Part shown: one piece after another, positions 1-7,275 of the stretch
Numbering within the stretch: the first letter of the stretch is position 1
Layout of the letters: every line of letters starts with the position of its first letter
Position numbers and translations under genes: made by a program
The notes under the pieces: model-generated
Database searches by the model: none
What the model was told of the DNA's origin: nothing
What the model saw: only the letters and a program-made list of their open reading frames with translations
Assembly: GCA_026129915.1 (NCBI GenBank)
Contig: JAHCHD010000041.1
Location: 1-32,981 of the forward strand
Direction: 5' to 3'
Length of the DNA stretch: 32,981 nt
From: Bryobacterales bacterium
GTDB taxonomy: Bacteria; Acidobacteriota; Terriglobia; Bryobacterales; Bryobacteraceae

Positions 1-467
1 ACCACAATGTCGCCGTCCTTCACGGAAGTAGCGCGCTCCACGAGCACATAGTCGCCATCGCAGATGTGGTCCTCGATCATCGACTCTCCGCGAACCTTAA
101 GTGCGTAGAGATTCTCGTTCGTTACAAAGTCCGAGAGAATCAGGCAGTCAGGCGAAGTGGGAGACTCTACAGGCACCCCCGCGGCGATGTGGCCAAGCAG
201 CGGAATACTTAGCGTACTTTCGTTGAGATTCATGCTCCGCGACATGTCCTGGAAGTAGCGCGGTGCCAGTTCCAGGGAACGGCTCTGGTTGTAGGCGCGC
301 CGCAGATACTGCTTCTGCTCCAGCGCGGAAATGTGCTTGTGGACAGTGGCTAGCGACGCGAGTTCCAGTGCTTTGCCGATTTCTTCGTAGCTGGGGCTGT
401 ACCCATGCCCCTGGATGTACTCGGCAATAAAATCGAGTACCTCTTTTTGTCGCTTTGTTAACGCCAT
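1..467 (-). CDS. lexA: LexA SOS repressor (3' end beyond the window)
   Basis: Represses the SOS DNA-damage regulon and cleaves itself when stimulated by RecA. The visible 155 residues hold an N-terminal winged helix (residues 1-65, opening MALTKRQKEVLDFI) and most of the S24 peptidase domain. The Ala-Gly cleavage bond lies in HIAAGVP (A96-G97) and the nucleophile in GESMIED (S129). The catalytic lysine, expected near the end of the protein, is off the left edge. The ATG is preceded by a good ribosome site (GGGAGAAGG). It is separated by about 180 bp from the fmdB gene behind it, enough room for its own promoter. I could not identify an SOS box; operators in this phylum are not ones I can recognise by eye. 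Confidence 0.95.
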   Translation of the reverse strand, partial: MALTKRQKEVLDFIAEYIQGHGYSPSYEEIGKALELASLATVHKHISALEQKQYLRRAYNQSRSLELAPRYFQDMSRSMNLNESTLSIPLLGHIAAGVPVESPTSPDCLILSDFVTNENLYALKVRGESMIEDHICDGDYVLVERATSVKDGDIV

Positions 468-516
468 CACCTTCTCCCGGTTGGAATTGTCAGCGGGGGA
501 GAACTGCCCCTTCCTT

Positions 517-545
517 AACTTAGGCGAATAAATGCCGAAGGTCAA
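517..545 (-). promoter_or_regulatory. Possible lexA promoter
   Basis: Reading the minus strand, TTGACC is followed after 17 bases by TAAGTT, about 50 bases upstream of the lexA ATG. The -35 is good and the -10 is weak (3 of 6), so this is only a candidate. Confidence 0.3.
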
Positions 546-619
546 GAAAAAAAGGCGAAGAGGCGCTCAAAAAGCATGAAACTGCGGCAGAAAACGTTGC
601 CGGGTGATGAGGAATTCGT

Positions 620-640
620 AACCACCAACCCGTGGTGGTT
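620..640. repeat. Hairpin between fmdB and lexA
   Basis: AACCACCA and TGGTGGTT form a perfect 8-bp stem around a 5-base loop, just past the fmdB stop codon. No T-run follows on either strand, so it is not a classical intrinsic terminator. It may protect the transcript end or be chance. Confidence 0.45.
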
Positions 641-647
641 GGTAATG

Positions 648-881
648 CTAGTTTCGGCTGCCGCACATCCCCGGAGTGGGGCACATGCCGCCCGAGGGAC
701 AGGCCATCGGCGCTGGCGCCGACTTCGCCGCCCCCATGCGAGGTGCAAATGTGGAGAATTTGCGCTCAAGATGATGGCCGCCGCAAGTGGGGCATGGAAT
801 CGACTCAGGGTCGGCTGTGGCGCGGACGATCTTCTCGAATTCTTGGCCACAATCGGTGCAGTGAAACTCGCGGATGGGCAT
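648..881 (-). CDS. FmdB/zinc-ribbon small regulatory-type protein
   Basis: A 77-residue protein of the FmdB/CxxC_CxxC_SSSS family. The N-terminus MPIREFHCTDCG carries the first zinc knuckle (C8, C11) and IPCPTCGG the second (C30, C33), together forming a rubredoxin-like zinc ribbon. The C-terminal tail adds further cysteines (ACPSGGMC, GMC), which is common in this family. The molecular role is not established; homologues are annotated as putative regulators. I chose the internal ATG because a GGAG ribosome site lies about 7 bases upstream and because family members start with MP-[IL]-x-[EF]. It starts 10 bases after the D,D-peptidase stop and is probably co-transcribed with it. Confidence 0.85.
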   Translation of the reverse strand: MPIREFHCTDCGQEFEKIVRATADPESIPCPTCGGHHLERKFSTFAPRMGAAKSAPAPMACPSGGMCPTPGMCGSRN

Positions 882-891
882 GGTGACTCCG

Positions 892-2505
892 TCAGGGCAA
901 GGAAGCAATCTCTATTGCGATTGTATCGAGAAAGGCTCGTGCTTGTGAGCCGGGACCTCCGTGGTTATTCACCATCACGGAAAAGGCCAGCACCCTGCCG
1001 GAGCGCGTACGGGCATATCCGCCAAGTGCCGTCACCCCGCGCAGAGTGCCCGTTTTGGCGCTCACCGCCGAGGCCAGAGGGTTGCTCGCAAACCGGTTGC
1101 GGAGCGTACCGTCGTCGCCACCGATGGGCAGCGATGCCACCCAAAGGTCACGATGCGGCCCCTTCCACATTGCCGAAAGCAGCGTTGCCGTGGACTCCGG
1201 ACTCACCAGGTTCAAACGCGCCAGTCCACTGGCGTCGGTAAGCATGGCTCCGTCGCGGACCACCCCGGCCGAAGCCAGGAAGCGGCGCATTTCATTGATG
1301 GCTTCCAGGCGTGAACCTATTCCGTTCTTCACTCGGGCGACCTCGCGAAGCAGCAGTTCCGCGTGCAGGTTCTGGCTCTCTTTATTCACCACTGTGATGA
1401 GTTCGGAAAGCGGAGGCGAAAGACGCAGGTGGACGAGTGTGGAAGCCGGAGGCGCATCCGGGATGACGCCTGCGGGGAAGGATTCCGCGGGAAGGCGGTG
1501 GCGGGCACGGGCATTCCCGCGCACCGTGACGCCCCTCCGCAAGAGCGCCTGGCGCAGCACATGGGCGGTGAACAGAGCTGGATCATCCACAGCTACCCGC
1601 TCCATCCGTGCCGGCGCGCCCGGTGGCAGTTCGCCGCGCAACACCAGCAGACGCTGCCCAGGGATTCGTTCCCATTCCAGGCGGGCGGTGACGCCTTTCA
1701 CCGTCGTCACCTCGTTGAGGATATCGAAGTACTCCGACTCTGGCTGAATGGTGATGTCAACAGGTTCGCCCGGCTGGGACCCTGCCCGAATGGTGAGCCG
1801 CACCGCGCTATCGTTCAAAGTTAGGGCGCTAACCGGCGCGCCGTATTCGAACAGAGCATCGTCCTGCGCCCAGCCCTCATGGAATGGCTCCCACAGGTAG
1901 GCGGTGTCATCGCCAATGATGTCGCCCTCAACCACGCGAAGCCCCCGGGCAACCACGGCATCGACGAAGGCTTCCAGGCCAGGAAGGGAATCGTCACGCT
2001 GGCGCTCGGTGTCACGCGAGTATGGGTACTGGCGGCCACCAATCGAAGGGTCCCCCTTGCCTACCAGCACCAGGTCGCCCTTCAGCTGGCCGCTCGCCGG
2101 CAGGAACTCGCCTTCCATGCGCAGTTCGGTTTCCAACCGATAGTCCGGCCCCAGACGACTAAGAGCCAGCGCCGTGGAGTACAGTTTGGCATTCGATGCG
2201 GGTACGAACAGCATCGTACCGTTTCGGCTGAAAAGGAGTTCGCCGCTGGCAGCGTCAACAACGGCTGCGCCGGCAAATGCGCGCTGCGGCACAAGCTCTC
2301 GCCGCCAGAGACCATCCAGGCGCGCTGCCAATTCTGGATAAACCGGCTTCTTCCCCGAAGGGGTAACCTTCACCGCGGTGTCTGTTGCCGCGTCCGTGGC
2401 AGTCTGCGGAAGCGCCATCTGCCCACTCGCAAACAATGACACGGCAACCCATACGCGCGCCACCGGCCCAACGGAAAGGCGGAGTCTCCAGTCGCGCATG
2501 GACAT
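892..2505 (-). CDS. dacB: D-alanyl-D-alanine carboxypeptidase/endopeptidase (PBP4, DacB family)
   Basis: A low-molecular-weight class C penicillin-binding protein that trims D-Ala or cuts peptide cross-links in periplasmic peptidoglycan. The 537 residues begin with a basic stretch and a hydrophobic signal segment (about 15-35). All three serine-acyltransferase motifs are visible: SxxK as S104-N-A-K107, SxN as S377-Q-N379, and KTG at 484-486 in SAKTGTLRG. The long insert between motifs 1 and 2 is typical of PBP4. The ATG abuts the TGA of the upstream MFS gene with no spacer, so the two are likely translationally coupled. FmdB follows 10 bases downstream. The family assignment is firm; the balance of carboxypeptidase to endopeptidase activity cannot be read from sequence. 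Confidence 0.93.
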   Translation of the reverse strand: MSMRDWRLRLSVGPVARVWVAVSLFASGQMALPQTATDAATDTAVKVTPSGKKPVYPELAARLDGLWRRELVPQRAFAGAAVVDAASGELLFSRNGTMLFVPASNAKLYSTALALSRLGPDYRLETELRMEGEFLPASGQLKGDLVLVGKGDPSIGGRQYPYSRDTERQRDDSLPGLEAFVDAVVARGLRVVEGDIIGDDTAYLWEPFHEGWAQDDALFEYGAPVSALTLNDSAVRLTIRAGSQPGEPVDITIQPESEYFDILNEVTTVKGVTARLEWERIPGQRLLVLRGELPPGAPARMERVAVDDPALFTAHVLRQALLRRGVTVRGNARARHRLPAESFPAGVIPDAPPASTLVHLRLSPPLSELITVVNKESQNLHAELLLREVARVKNGIGSRLEAINEMRRFLASAGVVRDGAMLTDASGLARLNLVSPESTATLLSAMWKGPHRDLWVASLPIGGDDGTLRNRFASNPLASAVSAKTGTLRGVTALGGYARTRSGRVLAFSVMVNNHGGPGSQARAFLDTIAIEIASLP

Positions 2506-3999
2506 TCAGCGCCTGACCCCCGTCAGCTTCGCTTCCAGCCACAAGAGGCCCAGAATCTTAGCCACCATCAGCAATCCCAAAATCGGCACTACCATCACGA
2601 ACTGGATGCCGTAGACGTGCATCAGCAGCCCCAGACTCCAGGGTGCGAGCATGCCGCCCACCAGTCCGATGGAGAAAATGCTGTTGAAGATCCCTGGGTG
2701 GAAGTAAGGAAACCGGGAGCCTATCAGTTCGAGTGCTGCCGGGTAAATGGGCGCGAAGCCGGCCCCTGCCAGCGAAATCCCGAAGAGGGCGCCAAACAGG
2801 TTGTTCGTAACGGCAAGCATCAGGCAGCCCAGCAGGGCCACGCCAAGCCCGATTAGTACCAGGCGATTCCGCCATGCGTGCTGGGCAAATGCCTGCACCG
2901 CCACCCGCCCAAGCAGAAGAGCAAACGAGAACAAGGCAAGCCCGTAGAGACCCGTAGATGGACTCACGCCCAACCGCTGAATCAGGAAGACGGGCAACCA
3001 CCCGAACAGAGCCATTTCATTGCCAAGTTGAAAAAACAGAAGCAGCGCCAGCAGGATGGCAGGCGGGTTGCGGAAGTCTTCAATCGCCTCGCGGAAGGTG
3101 CGTCCGCTATCCATCTCCCTCACGGGGACACTGCGGAACCGTAGCGACAACCCAACCATCAGCGGCACTGGAGCCAGGATCAACAACGCCAGGGAATTGC
3201 TGGGGCTTACAAACGCGGCCACTGCCAGAGGCGTTAGGGTTGCCCCCATCAACCAGAACACACTCGCCAGATGAAATGCGGAGGAGCTGCGCAGCAACGC
3301 CACCGCGCCCAGGCGCTGGAAGACCGTTGCGTGCAGTGCGCCTGTCGCCAGGCCCGCGCAAAAGGCGCCACCCAGCTGAAGCCAAATCGGATATGGTGGC
3401 GGTACCAGTGCAAACAGGACGATCGCCAGCAGCGCCAGCGCAGCTCCGGGCAGCGGGCTGAAAACCAGTTGCGGATACCTGGCGGCATTACGGGACGCAA
3501 CCACGTTGGAGATTGTTGCGCCCAGCGCCAACAAAAGAAAGTGGTTCCCCGCGGAAATGAACTCGTCCAGACGGTGGTAGCCCCACACCGGCAACACACT
3601 GCCCAGCAACGTAAGCAACGTGCCCAGGAGAAATACCGTGGTGAGCAGTGACCGCGCCGGAGCGCCGTGGGATGCGGGCTCCGCCCCCGCCAATGGTTGG
3701 CCTACCCTCGCTTTCGGTATGGAGGGGGCACCTGTCGCCGGGCCGGCGGCGAGAGGCGGCGTCACAGGGGAATTCTCCGAGACAACGGGCGCTACAGCAT
3801 CCGGCGCCGTTGGGGCATCCGGTTGCGCGGAAGTGTGTTCGGGCAGTTCTGTCGGCGCTGGCTCGCTATCCGGGTGAATCTCCGCCGGAGCCGTCTGCGA
3901 GACTACGGCCCTGGCAGTGAACGTGGGAATCGGGCCGAGGAACTTGCGCGACGCCTTCTTACCACTTGGGCGAAAGACCCCTGGTTTTGTCGGCTTCAC
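2506..3999 (-). CDS. MFS transporter with a proline/alanine-rich N-terminal tail
   Basis: Major facilitator superfamily membrane protein, about 497 residues from the chosen GTG. The first 115 residues or so are rich in Pro, Ala, Glu and Ser and look disordered. Then come roughly 12 hydrophobic helices, starting at SLLTTVFLLGTLLTLLG. The glycine-rich second half (SLAGAGFAPIYPAALELIG) is MFS-like and recalls the fucose/sugar-permease branch, but the substrate cannot be called. The start is uncertain: no ATG exists before the first helix, a TTG 35 codons upstream would add an unlikely sequence, and GTG 3999 gives a lysine-rich beginning (VKPTKPG) with only a distant GGGG. The TGA stop touches the dacB ATG, suggesting one operon and perhaps a cell-envelope role. 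Confidence 0.8.
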   Translation of the reverse strand: MKPTKPGVFRPSGKKASRKFLGPIPTFTARAVVSQTAPAEIHPDSEPAPTELPEHTSAQPDAPTAPDAVAPVVSENSPVTPPLAAGPATGAPSIPKARVGQPLAGAEPASHGAPARSLLTTVFLLGTLLTLLGSVLPVWGYHRLDEFISAGNHFLLLALGATISNVVASRNAARYPQLVFSPLPGAALALLAIVLFALVPPPYPIWLQLGGAFCAGLATGALHATVFQRLGAVALLRSSSAFHLASVFWLMGATLTPLAVAAFVSPSNSLALLILAPVPLMVGLSLRFRSVPVREMDSGRTFREAIEDFRNPPAILLALLLFFQLGNEMALFGWLPVFLIQRLGVSPSTGLYGLALFSFALLLGRVAVQAFAQHAWRNRLVLIGLGVALLGCLMLAVTNNLFGALFGISLAGAGFAPIYPAALELIGSRFPYFHPGIFNSIFSIGLVGGMLAPWSLGLLMHVYGIQFVMVVPILGLLMVAKILGLLWLEAKLTGVRR

Positions 4000-4270
4000 G
4001 GTAGGTATTGTAACAACCCCAACAAGGTGAGTCTGTCCTGGAGGTTCGAAATGGGGCTTGCATACCAAGCTCGCCGAGCGCTGGCGGCACCTCGCCAAGC
4101 ACAACAGAACCTACCGTTTTGTGGAGAAACAGCGCGTGAAAATCTGTAGTTCGGGAATCCGAAAGTGCAATTTGTTTGACGAATCAATCACTTAGCTTTG
4201 GCCATGAGAATGCATTAAGTTGAGTGGGTCTTGAGTTTGTCGCTTAGGTGGCGTTGCCTCCTCGATGAAC
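4000..4270. other. Intergenic region with a possible small RNA on the plus strand
   Basis: No credible protein is visible. It must hold the promoter of the minus-strand MFS-dacB-fmdB operon. Just before the strong plus-strand terminator, 4246-4262 can fold as AGGTGGC-GTT-GCCTCCT (one T-T mismatch), giving two consecutive hairpins at the 3' end of a possible short transcript. A TTGACG at 4176-4181 could be a -35, but no good -10 follows at the proper spacing. It does not match tmRNA, RNase P, SRP or 6S features that I know. Confidence 0.3.
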
Positions 4271-4297
4271 ACCCCGCCTCCCGGCGGGGTTTTTTTT
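4271..4297 (+). terminator. Strong intrinsic terminator with no plus-strand gene before it
   Basis: A perfect 8-bp GC-rich stem (ACCCCGCC / GGCGGGGT) with loop TCCC runs directly into eight T residues. The T-run is on the plus strand only. The neighbouring genes on both sides are minus-strand, so it cannot end either of them. Confidence 0.8.
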
Positions 4298-4315
4298 GCC
4301 CCAAGGGCCGGGGAG

Positions 4316-5947
4316 CTACTGAAGAGGAGAACCGGAGGCGGGCGGCAGGGGGGAGATGCTGGTGCCAATCATCTCTCCGGAAAGCACGAGCTCCACGCGC
4401 CGGTTGCTGTCGCGTCCGGCACGGGTCGTATTTGCCTCAATCGGCCTGGATTCACCATAGCCGACAGAACTCAAGTTCGAGGCCGGTAACCCCTGTTCCA
4501 CCAGAAAGTTCGCCACTGCGGCGGCGCGCTGTTCCGACAACAACTGGTTCTTTCCAGCATCGCCGGTGTTGTCGGTGTGCCCCTCCACCTGAACCTGGAT
4601 GCCCGGCGCCCAGGAGAGGATGCCTGCGACGCGCGAGAGCAACACTTTCGTTTCGGGCTTCAATGTGAACTTTCCTGGGTCAAACAGGATATCGGTAAGC
4701 TGCACCACCAGCCCGCGTTCGGTATCGGCGGTTTCGAGCACCTGGTTCAGGCGCTGTACCAGCAACTCGCGGAGTTGGTGCTGTTCCTGCAGGAGCTTCT
4801 GCGCCACCTCTCTGGCTTCAATCGCCTCCAGTTGCGCACGCCGCCGCTCTTCCACCGCCAGCCGCATTTCTTCCTCGGCACGCTGACGTTGGGTTTCGGC
4901 CAGCTTGGCAGCGGCCTCCGCGGTGGTCTGCATCTGCAATGCATCACGCATGCGGCGTTCGGCGTCTTCGGCGGTGAAGGTGGCCCTGCGCACCCGGTCG
5001 TCGGCGGCCTTTTGCAACAACTCGTTGCGGAGGGTCTCCTGCCGTTCCAGCGATATCCGGACACCATCGCCCACCACTTGCACGGCCTCACGGGCAGTCG
5101 CGGTAGCGGAACGGGCGTCACCGCCATGATAGAGTTCGTTGGCTCTGACAATCAGCTCCGTCGCCTGCTGAAAAGCTGGCTCCACAAACTGGTCCATGCG
5201 GGTTCGTTTCGCAATCGCCAGCGCGTTGCGCGCTTGATAGATATCCAGCGGAACACCGGGCTCAAAGCTGAGTGGTTTCACCTCCCCGGCTTCAGCACCC
5301 ACTCGATACTGGCCGCGCGGCATCATCCGTGCCTGCACTGTGGATTGTGACGGCGTTCGCTTTTCGTCTGGCGCCGGGGCGTTTTGCAGCACCACGCTAT
5401 CGCTTGGCATGGCGGTAGCAAAGTAGGGTTCGGAGGTGATAATCAAACCAAACGATTGCAGGTCTGTCTGCGCGCGCAGACGGCCTTCCCCCCGTTCAAG
5501 CGCCAGTTCGCCTAGGTTCGACCCAATCCCCGCGGTGGAAATAGCCCACACTACATAAGTAAGATATTCCGGACCCAGTGACTGCGGCGTGGGCAGGCCC
5601 TTCACGCGCAGGTCGAGTTCGTTGAAGTTGGCGCGGCTGCGGACGCGCACTTCCCCGTTCGCGTTCCGAGCAAGGTCAGTACCCGTCATCGCCAGCTTGA
5701 TGGTGCCTTCGGTCCAGGTATAGCGGAACACGGGCACCTCAGTGGTAGCAGGGCGCAACTCGTACAGCACTTCCAGGCGGCTCTGAATGGCCTCCGCACT
5801 TTCCTGGGAGGGATCCTGCGCAATAGCAATCCCGCTCTGGGCAGACGTGCGAACACAGCCCCACCACAAGCCAATGGCAAGGGAGAGCGTTACGGGGATC
5901 CAGTTTGGTTTCCGGAAGAGCGACATCCGACGCAAGGAACTTCGCAT
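4316..5947 (-). CDS. OmpA-family envelope protein with coiled-coil stalk
   Basis: A 543-residue exported protein predicted to tie the outer envelope to peptidoglycan. It has an N-terminal hydrophobic signal (about 17-37), an unassigned beta-rich region (60-240), a long charged Ala/Glu/Arg-rich segment likely to be coiled coil (about 250-410, with the DUF4398-like look of helical stalk proteins), and a C-terminal OmpA peptidoglycan-binding domain (about 413-523). Hallmarks of that last domain are ILFDPGKFTLKPET, VEGHTDNTG (456-462), SEQRAAAVANFL and DSNRRVEL. The ATG follows AGGAAAGG almost directly; an ATG seven codons later has no better ribosome site. It appears monocistronic. The exact partner is unknown. 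Confidence 0.88.
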   Translation of the reverse strand: MRSSLRRMSLFRKPNWIPVTLSLAIGLWWGCVRTSAQSGIAIAQDPSQESAEAIQSRLEVLYELRPATTEVPVFRYTWTEGTIKLAMTGTDLARNANGEVRVRSRANFNELDLRVKGLPTPQSLGPEYLTYVVWAISTAGIGSNLGELALERGEGRLRAQTDLQSFGLIITSEPYFATAMPSDSVVLQNAPAPDEKRTPSQSTVQARMMPRGQYRVGAEAGEVKPLSFEPGVPLDIYQARNALAIAKRTRMDQFVEPAFQQATELIVRANELYHGGDARSATATAREAVQVVGDGVRISLERQETLRNELLQKAADDRVRRATFTAEDAERRMRDALQMQTTAEAAAKLAETQRQRAEEEMRLAVEERRRAQLEAIEAREVAQKLLQEQHQLRELLVQRLNQVLETADTERGLVVQLTDILFDPGKFTLKPETKVLLSRVAGILSWAPGIQVQVEGHTDNTGDAGKNQLLSEQRAAAVANFLVEQGLPASNLSSVGYGESRPIEANTTRAGRDSNRRVELVLSGEMIGTSISPLPPASGSPLQ

Positions 5948-6123
5948 CCTTTCCTATTACACTACATCGGCTAAGGGCATTGCCCCTCACGCCCCTGACG
6001 AGCCGGCGTATTCAACTCCGCCGGCCAGCCGCAATGGCGTAGGCGACGCAGCCCGCAAGCCGCGCCCATTTTGCCAACTGGCCGTGCCAACCAGTCCTAC
6101 AACTTGGGACAGCGGTGGTAAGC

Positions 6124-6129
6124 TATAAG
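6124..6129 (+). promoter_or_regulatory. Possible -10 element of the tRNA gene
   Basis: TATAAG ends 10 bases before the mature 5' end of the tRNA, a sensible place for a -10 box. No convincing -35 is present at 16-18 bases upstream. Confidence 0.3.
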
Positions 6130-6139
6130 TTTCCCGAAA

Positions 6140-6216
6140 GGGCTCGTAGCTCAGTTGGTTAGAGCGCTACCTTGACACGGTAGAGGTCGGCAGTTCGAGT
6201 CTGCCCGAGCCCACCA
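6140..6216 (+). tRNA. tRNA-Val (anticodon GAC)
   Basis: A full cloverleaf can be folded. The acceptor is GGGCTCG/CGAGCCC, the D-arm is TAGCTCAGTTGGTTAGAGC, and the anticodon stem CTACC/GGTAG encloses the loop TTGACAC with anticodon GAC at 6174-6176. The T-arm has the loop TTCGAGT. Discriminator A and an encoded CCA end (6214-6216) are present. No integrase or attachment-site duplication is seen beside it. Confidence 0.97.
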
Positions 6217-6388
6217 CTCCTCTGTTTCCCCTCGCATTGGAATCCCCATTGATCTCTTTAGCCCACGCTTCCTGCTAGGGATATGCAATCGCATCGCCGG
6301 TTTTTGTGCGGGCTGTCGCAGTAAGTCCAGCGGTCATGCCCTGCAGTTCGCAGTTGGGCAGAAGCATGCCAGTGCTAGGCTTGAATCC

Positions 6389-6976
6389 ATGGAAGACTTG
6401 CCGTTCATCACGCCACCCCAAGCGGTTGCCTCCATCCTTAGCGAAACGGAGCAAATGAACTTTGGCATGGCTTCAGAGCCGCTAGTCGGCGCGCTGCTTT
6501 GTACGCTCGCAGCTTCAAAACCTGGGGGACGATTCCTGGAATTGGGTACCGGCACTGGCGTCGCGACGGCTTGGCTGCTTTCAGGGATGGATCTTCACTC
6601 CACGTTGGTTAGCGTAGATATCGATGAGAAGGCCCAGAACGTTGCGGCGAGAGCACTTGGACACGACCCGCGATTGCAATTGGTGAATTCGGGAGCGATT
6701 GAGTACCTCGCCACCCAACCCGCCGAGTCCTTCGACCTCGTATTTGCAGACGCACTGCCAGGGAAGTATGAAGGTCTTGCCGACGCTCTGGCGGTCGTGA
6801 GGCCTGGTGGCTTCTGGGTGGGCGATGATCTGCTTCCCCAACCAAACTGGCCGGAAGGACACGCGGCGAAGGTCCCGAATCTTCTGGAGCAACTGGCTCA
6901 GAATGCGGACTTTTCCGTTCTTCCCATGGTTTGGGCAACCGGTGTAGTGCTCGCGGTGAAGAGGCGGATCTCATGA
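6389..6976 (+). CDS. Class I SAM-dependent (O-)methyltransferase
   Basis: A small soluble 195-residue enzyme with a Rossmann-type SAM-binding fold. The glycine-rich motif I is FLELGTGTGVAT (about 49-60), the acidic end of strand 2 is VSVDIDEKA (76-82), and motif IV is DLVFADALPGKY, resembling the FVDAxK site of O-methyltransferases. VVRPGGFWVGDDLL is the usual post-motif strand. The fold is clear but the substrate is not; it resembles the COMT-like family more than RNA methyltransferases. The ATG is the first in-frame start after the tRNA and lacks a strong ribosome site. It stands alone, with about 170 bp of featureless DNA before it and about 300 bp after it. Confidence 0.8.
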   Translation: MEDLPFITPPQAVASILSETEQMNFGMASEPLVGALLCTLAASKPGGRFLELGTGTGVATAWLLSGMDLHSTLVSVDIDEKAQNVAARALGHDPRLQLVNSGAIEYLATQPAESFDLVFADALPGKYEGLADALAVVRPGGFWVGDDLLPQPNWPEGHAAKVPNLLEQLAQNADFSVLPMVWATGVVLAVKRRIS

Positions 6977-7199
6977 ATTCACGCCATCCCGATTCGCGAC
7001 TTAAGTCGGTTGCGCCGTTTCGCGCAGCGGAGAGAGATTCCCGCAGGTTCCAGTTGGATGACGCGCGACCCGCAAGCTGAGGACGTTCACGTTCTGCCGA
7101 GTCTGGCGGTCCTTGTGGATCCCGCCCCCGGTCGACTCAGCCGGCAACAAACACCTTTCTCAACTTCGGCCGCCTCGCCGACATCAACCGGCCCCACCC

Positions 7200-7228
7200 T
7201 TGCCCCTCTTCTTTGAACGCAATAGAAT
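7200..7228 (+). promoter_or_regulatory. Candidate sigma-70-type promoter of the PSCyt1/DUF1501 operon
   Basis: TTGCCC (4 of 6) and TAGAAT (5 of 6) are separated by exactly 17 bases. This would start transcription near 7235 and give a leader of about 40 bases before the chosen ATG. The rest of the gap after the methyltransferase shows nothing recognisable. Confidence 0.45.
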
Positions 7229-7275
7229 ACCTAGGAACCTACTTTGCTCTCCATGTGTGGGCAGGTCCTTTCTTT

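Noticed and set aside
468..560. SOS box in the lexA promoter
   Set aside because: No convincing dyad matching the E. coli or Bacillus LexA box; the operator of this phylum is not one I can recognise.
620..640. Hairpin behind fmdB as an intrinsic terminator
   Set aside because: No T-run follows the stem on either strand.
6140..6216. tRNA-Val as an integration site for a genomic island
   Set aside because: No integrase nearby and no repeat of the tRNA 3' end was found in the following DNA; core genes continue on both sides.
7010..7216. Small open frame between the methyltransferase and the PSCyt1 gene
   Set aside because: Low-complexity Pro/Ser/Thr product, no ribosome site and no family resemblance; likely chance in GC-rich DNA.
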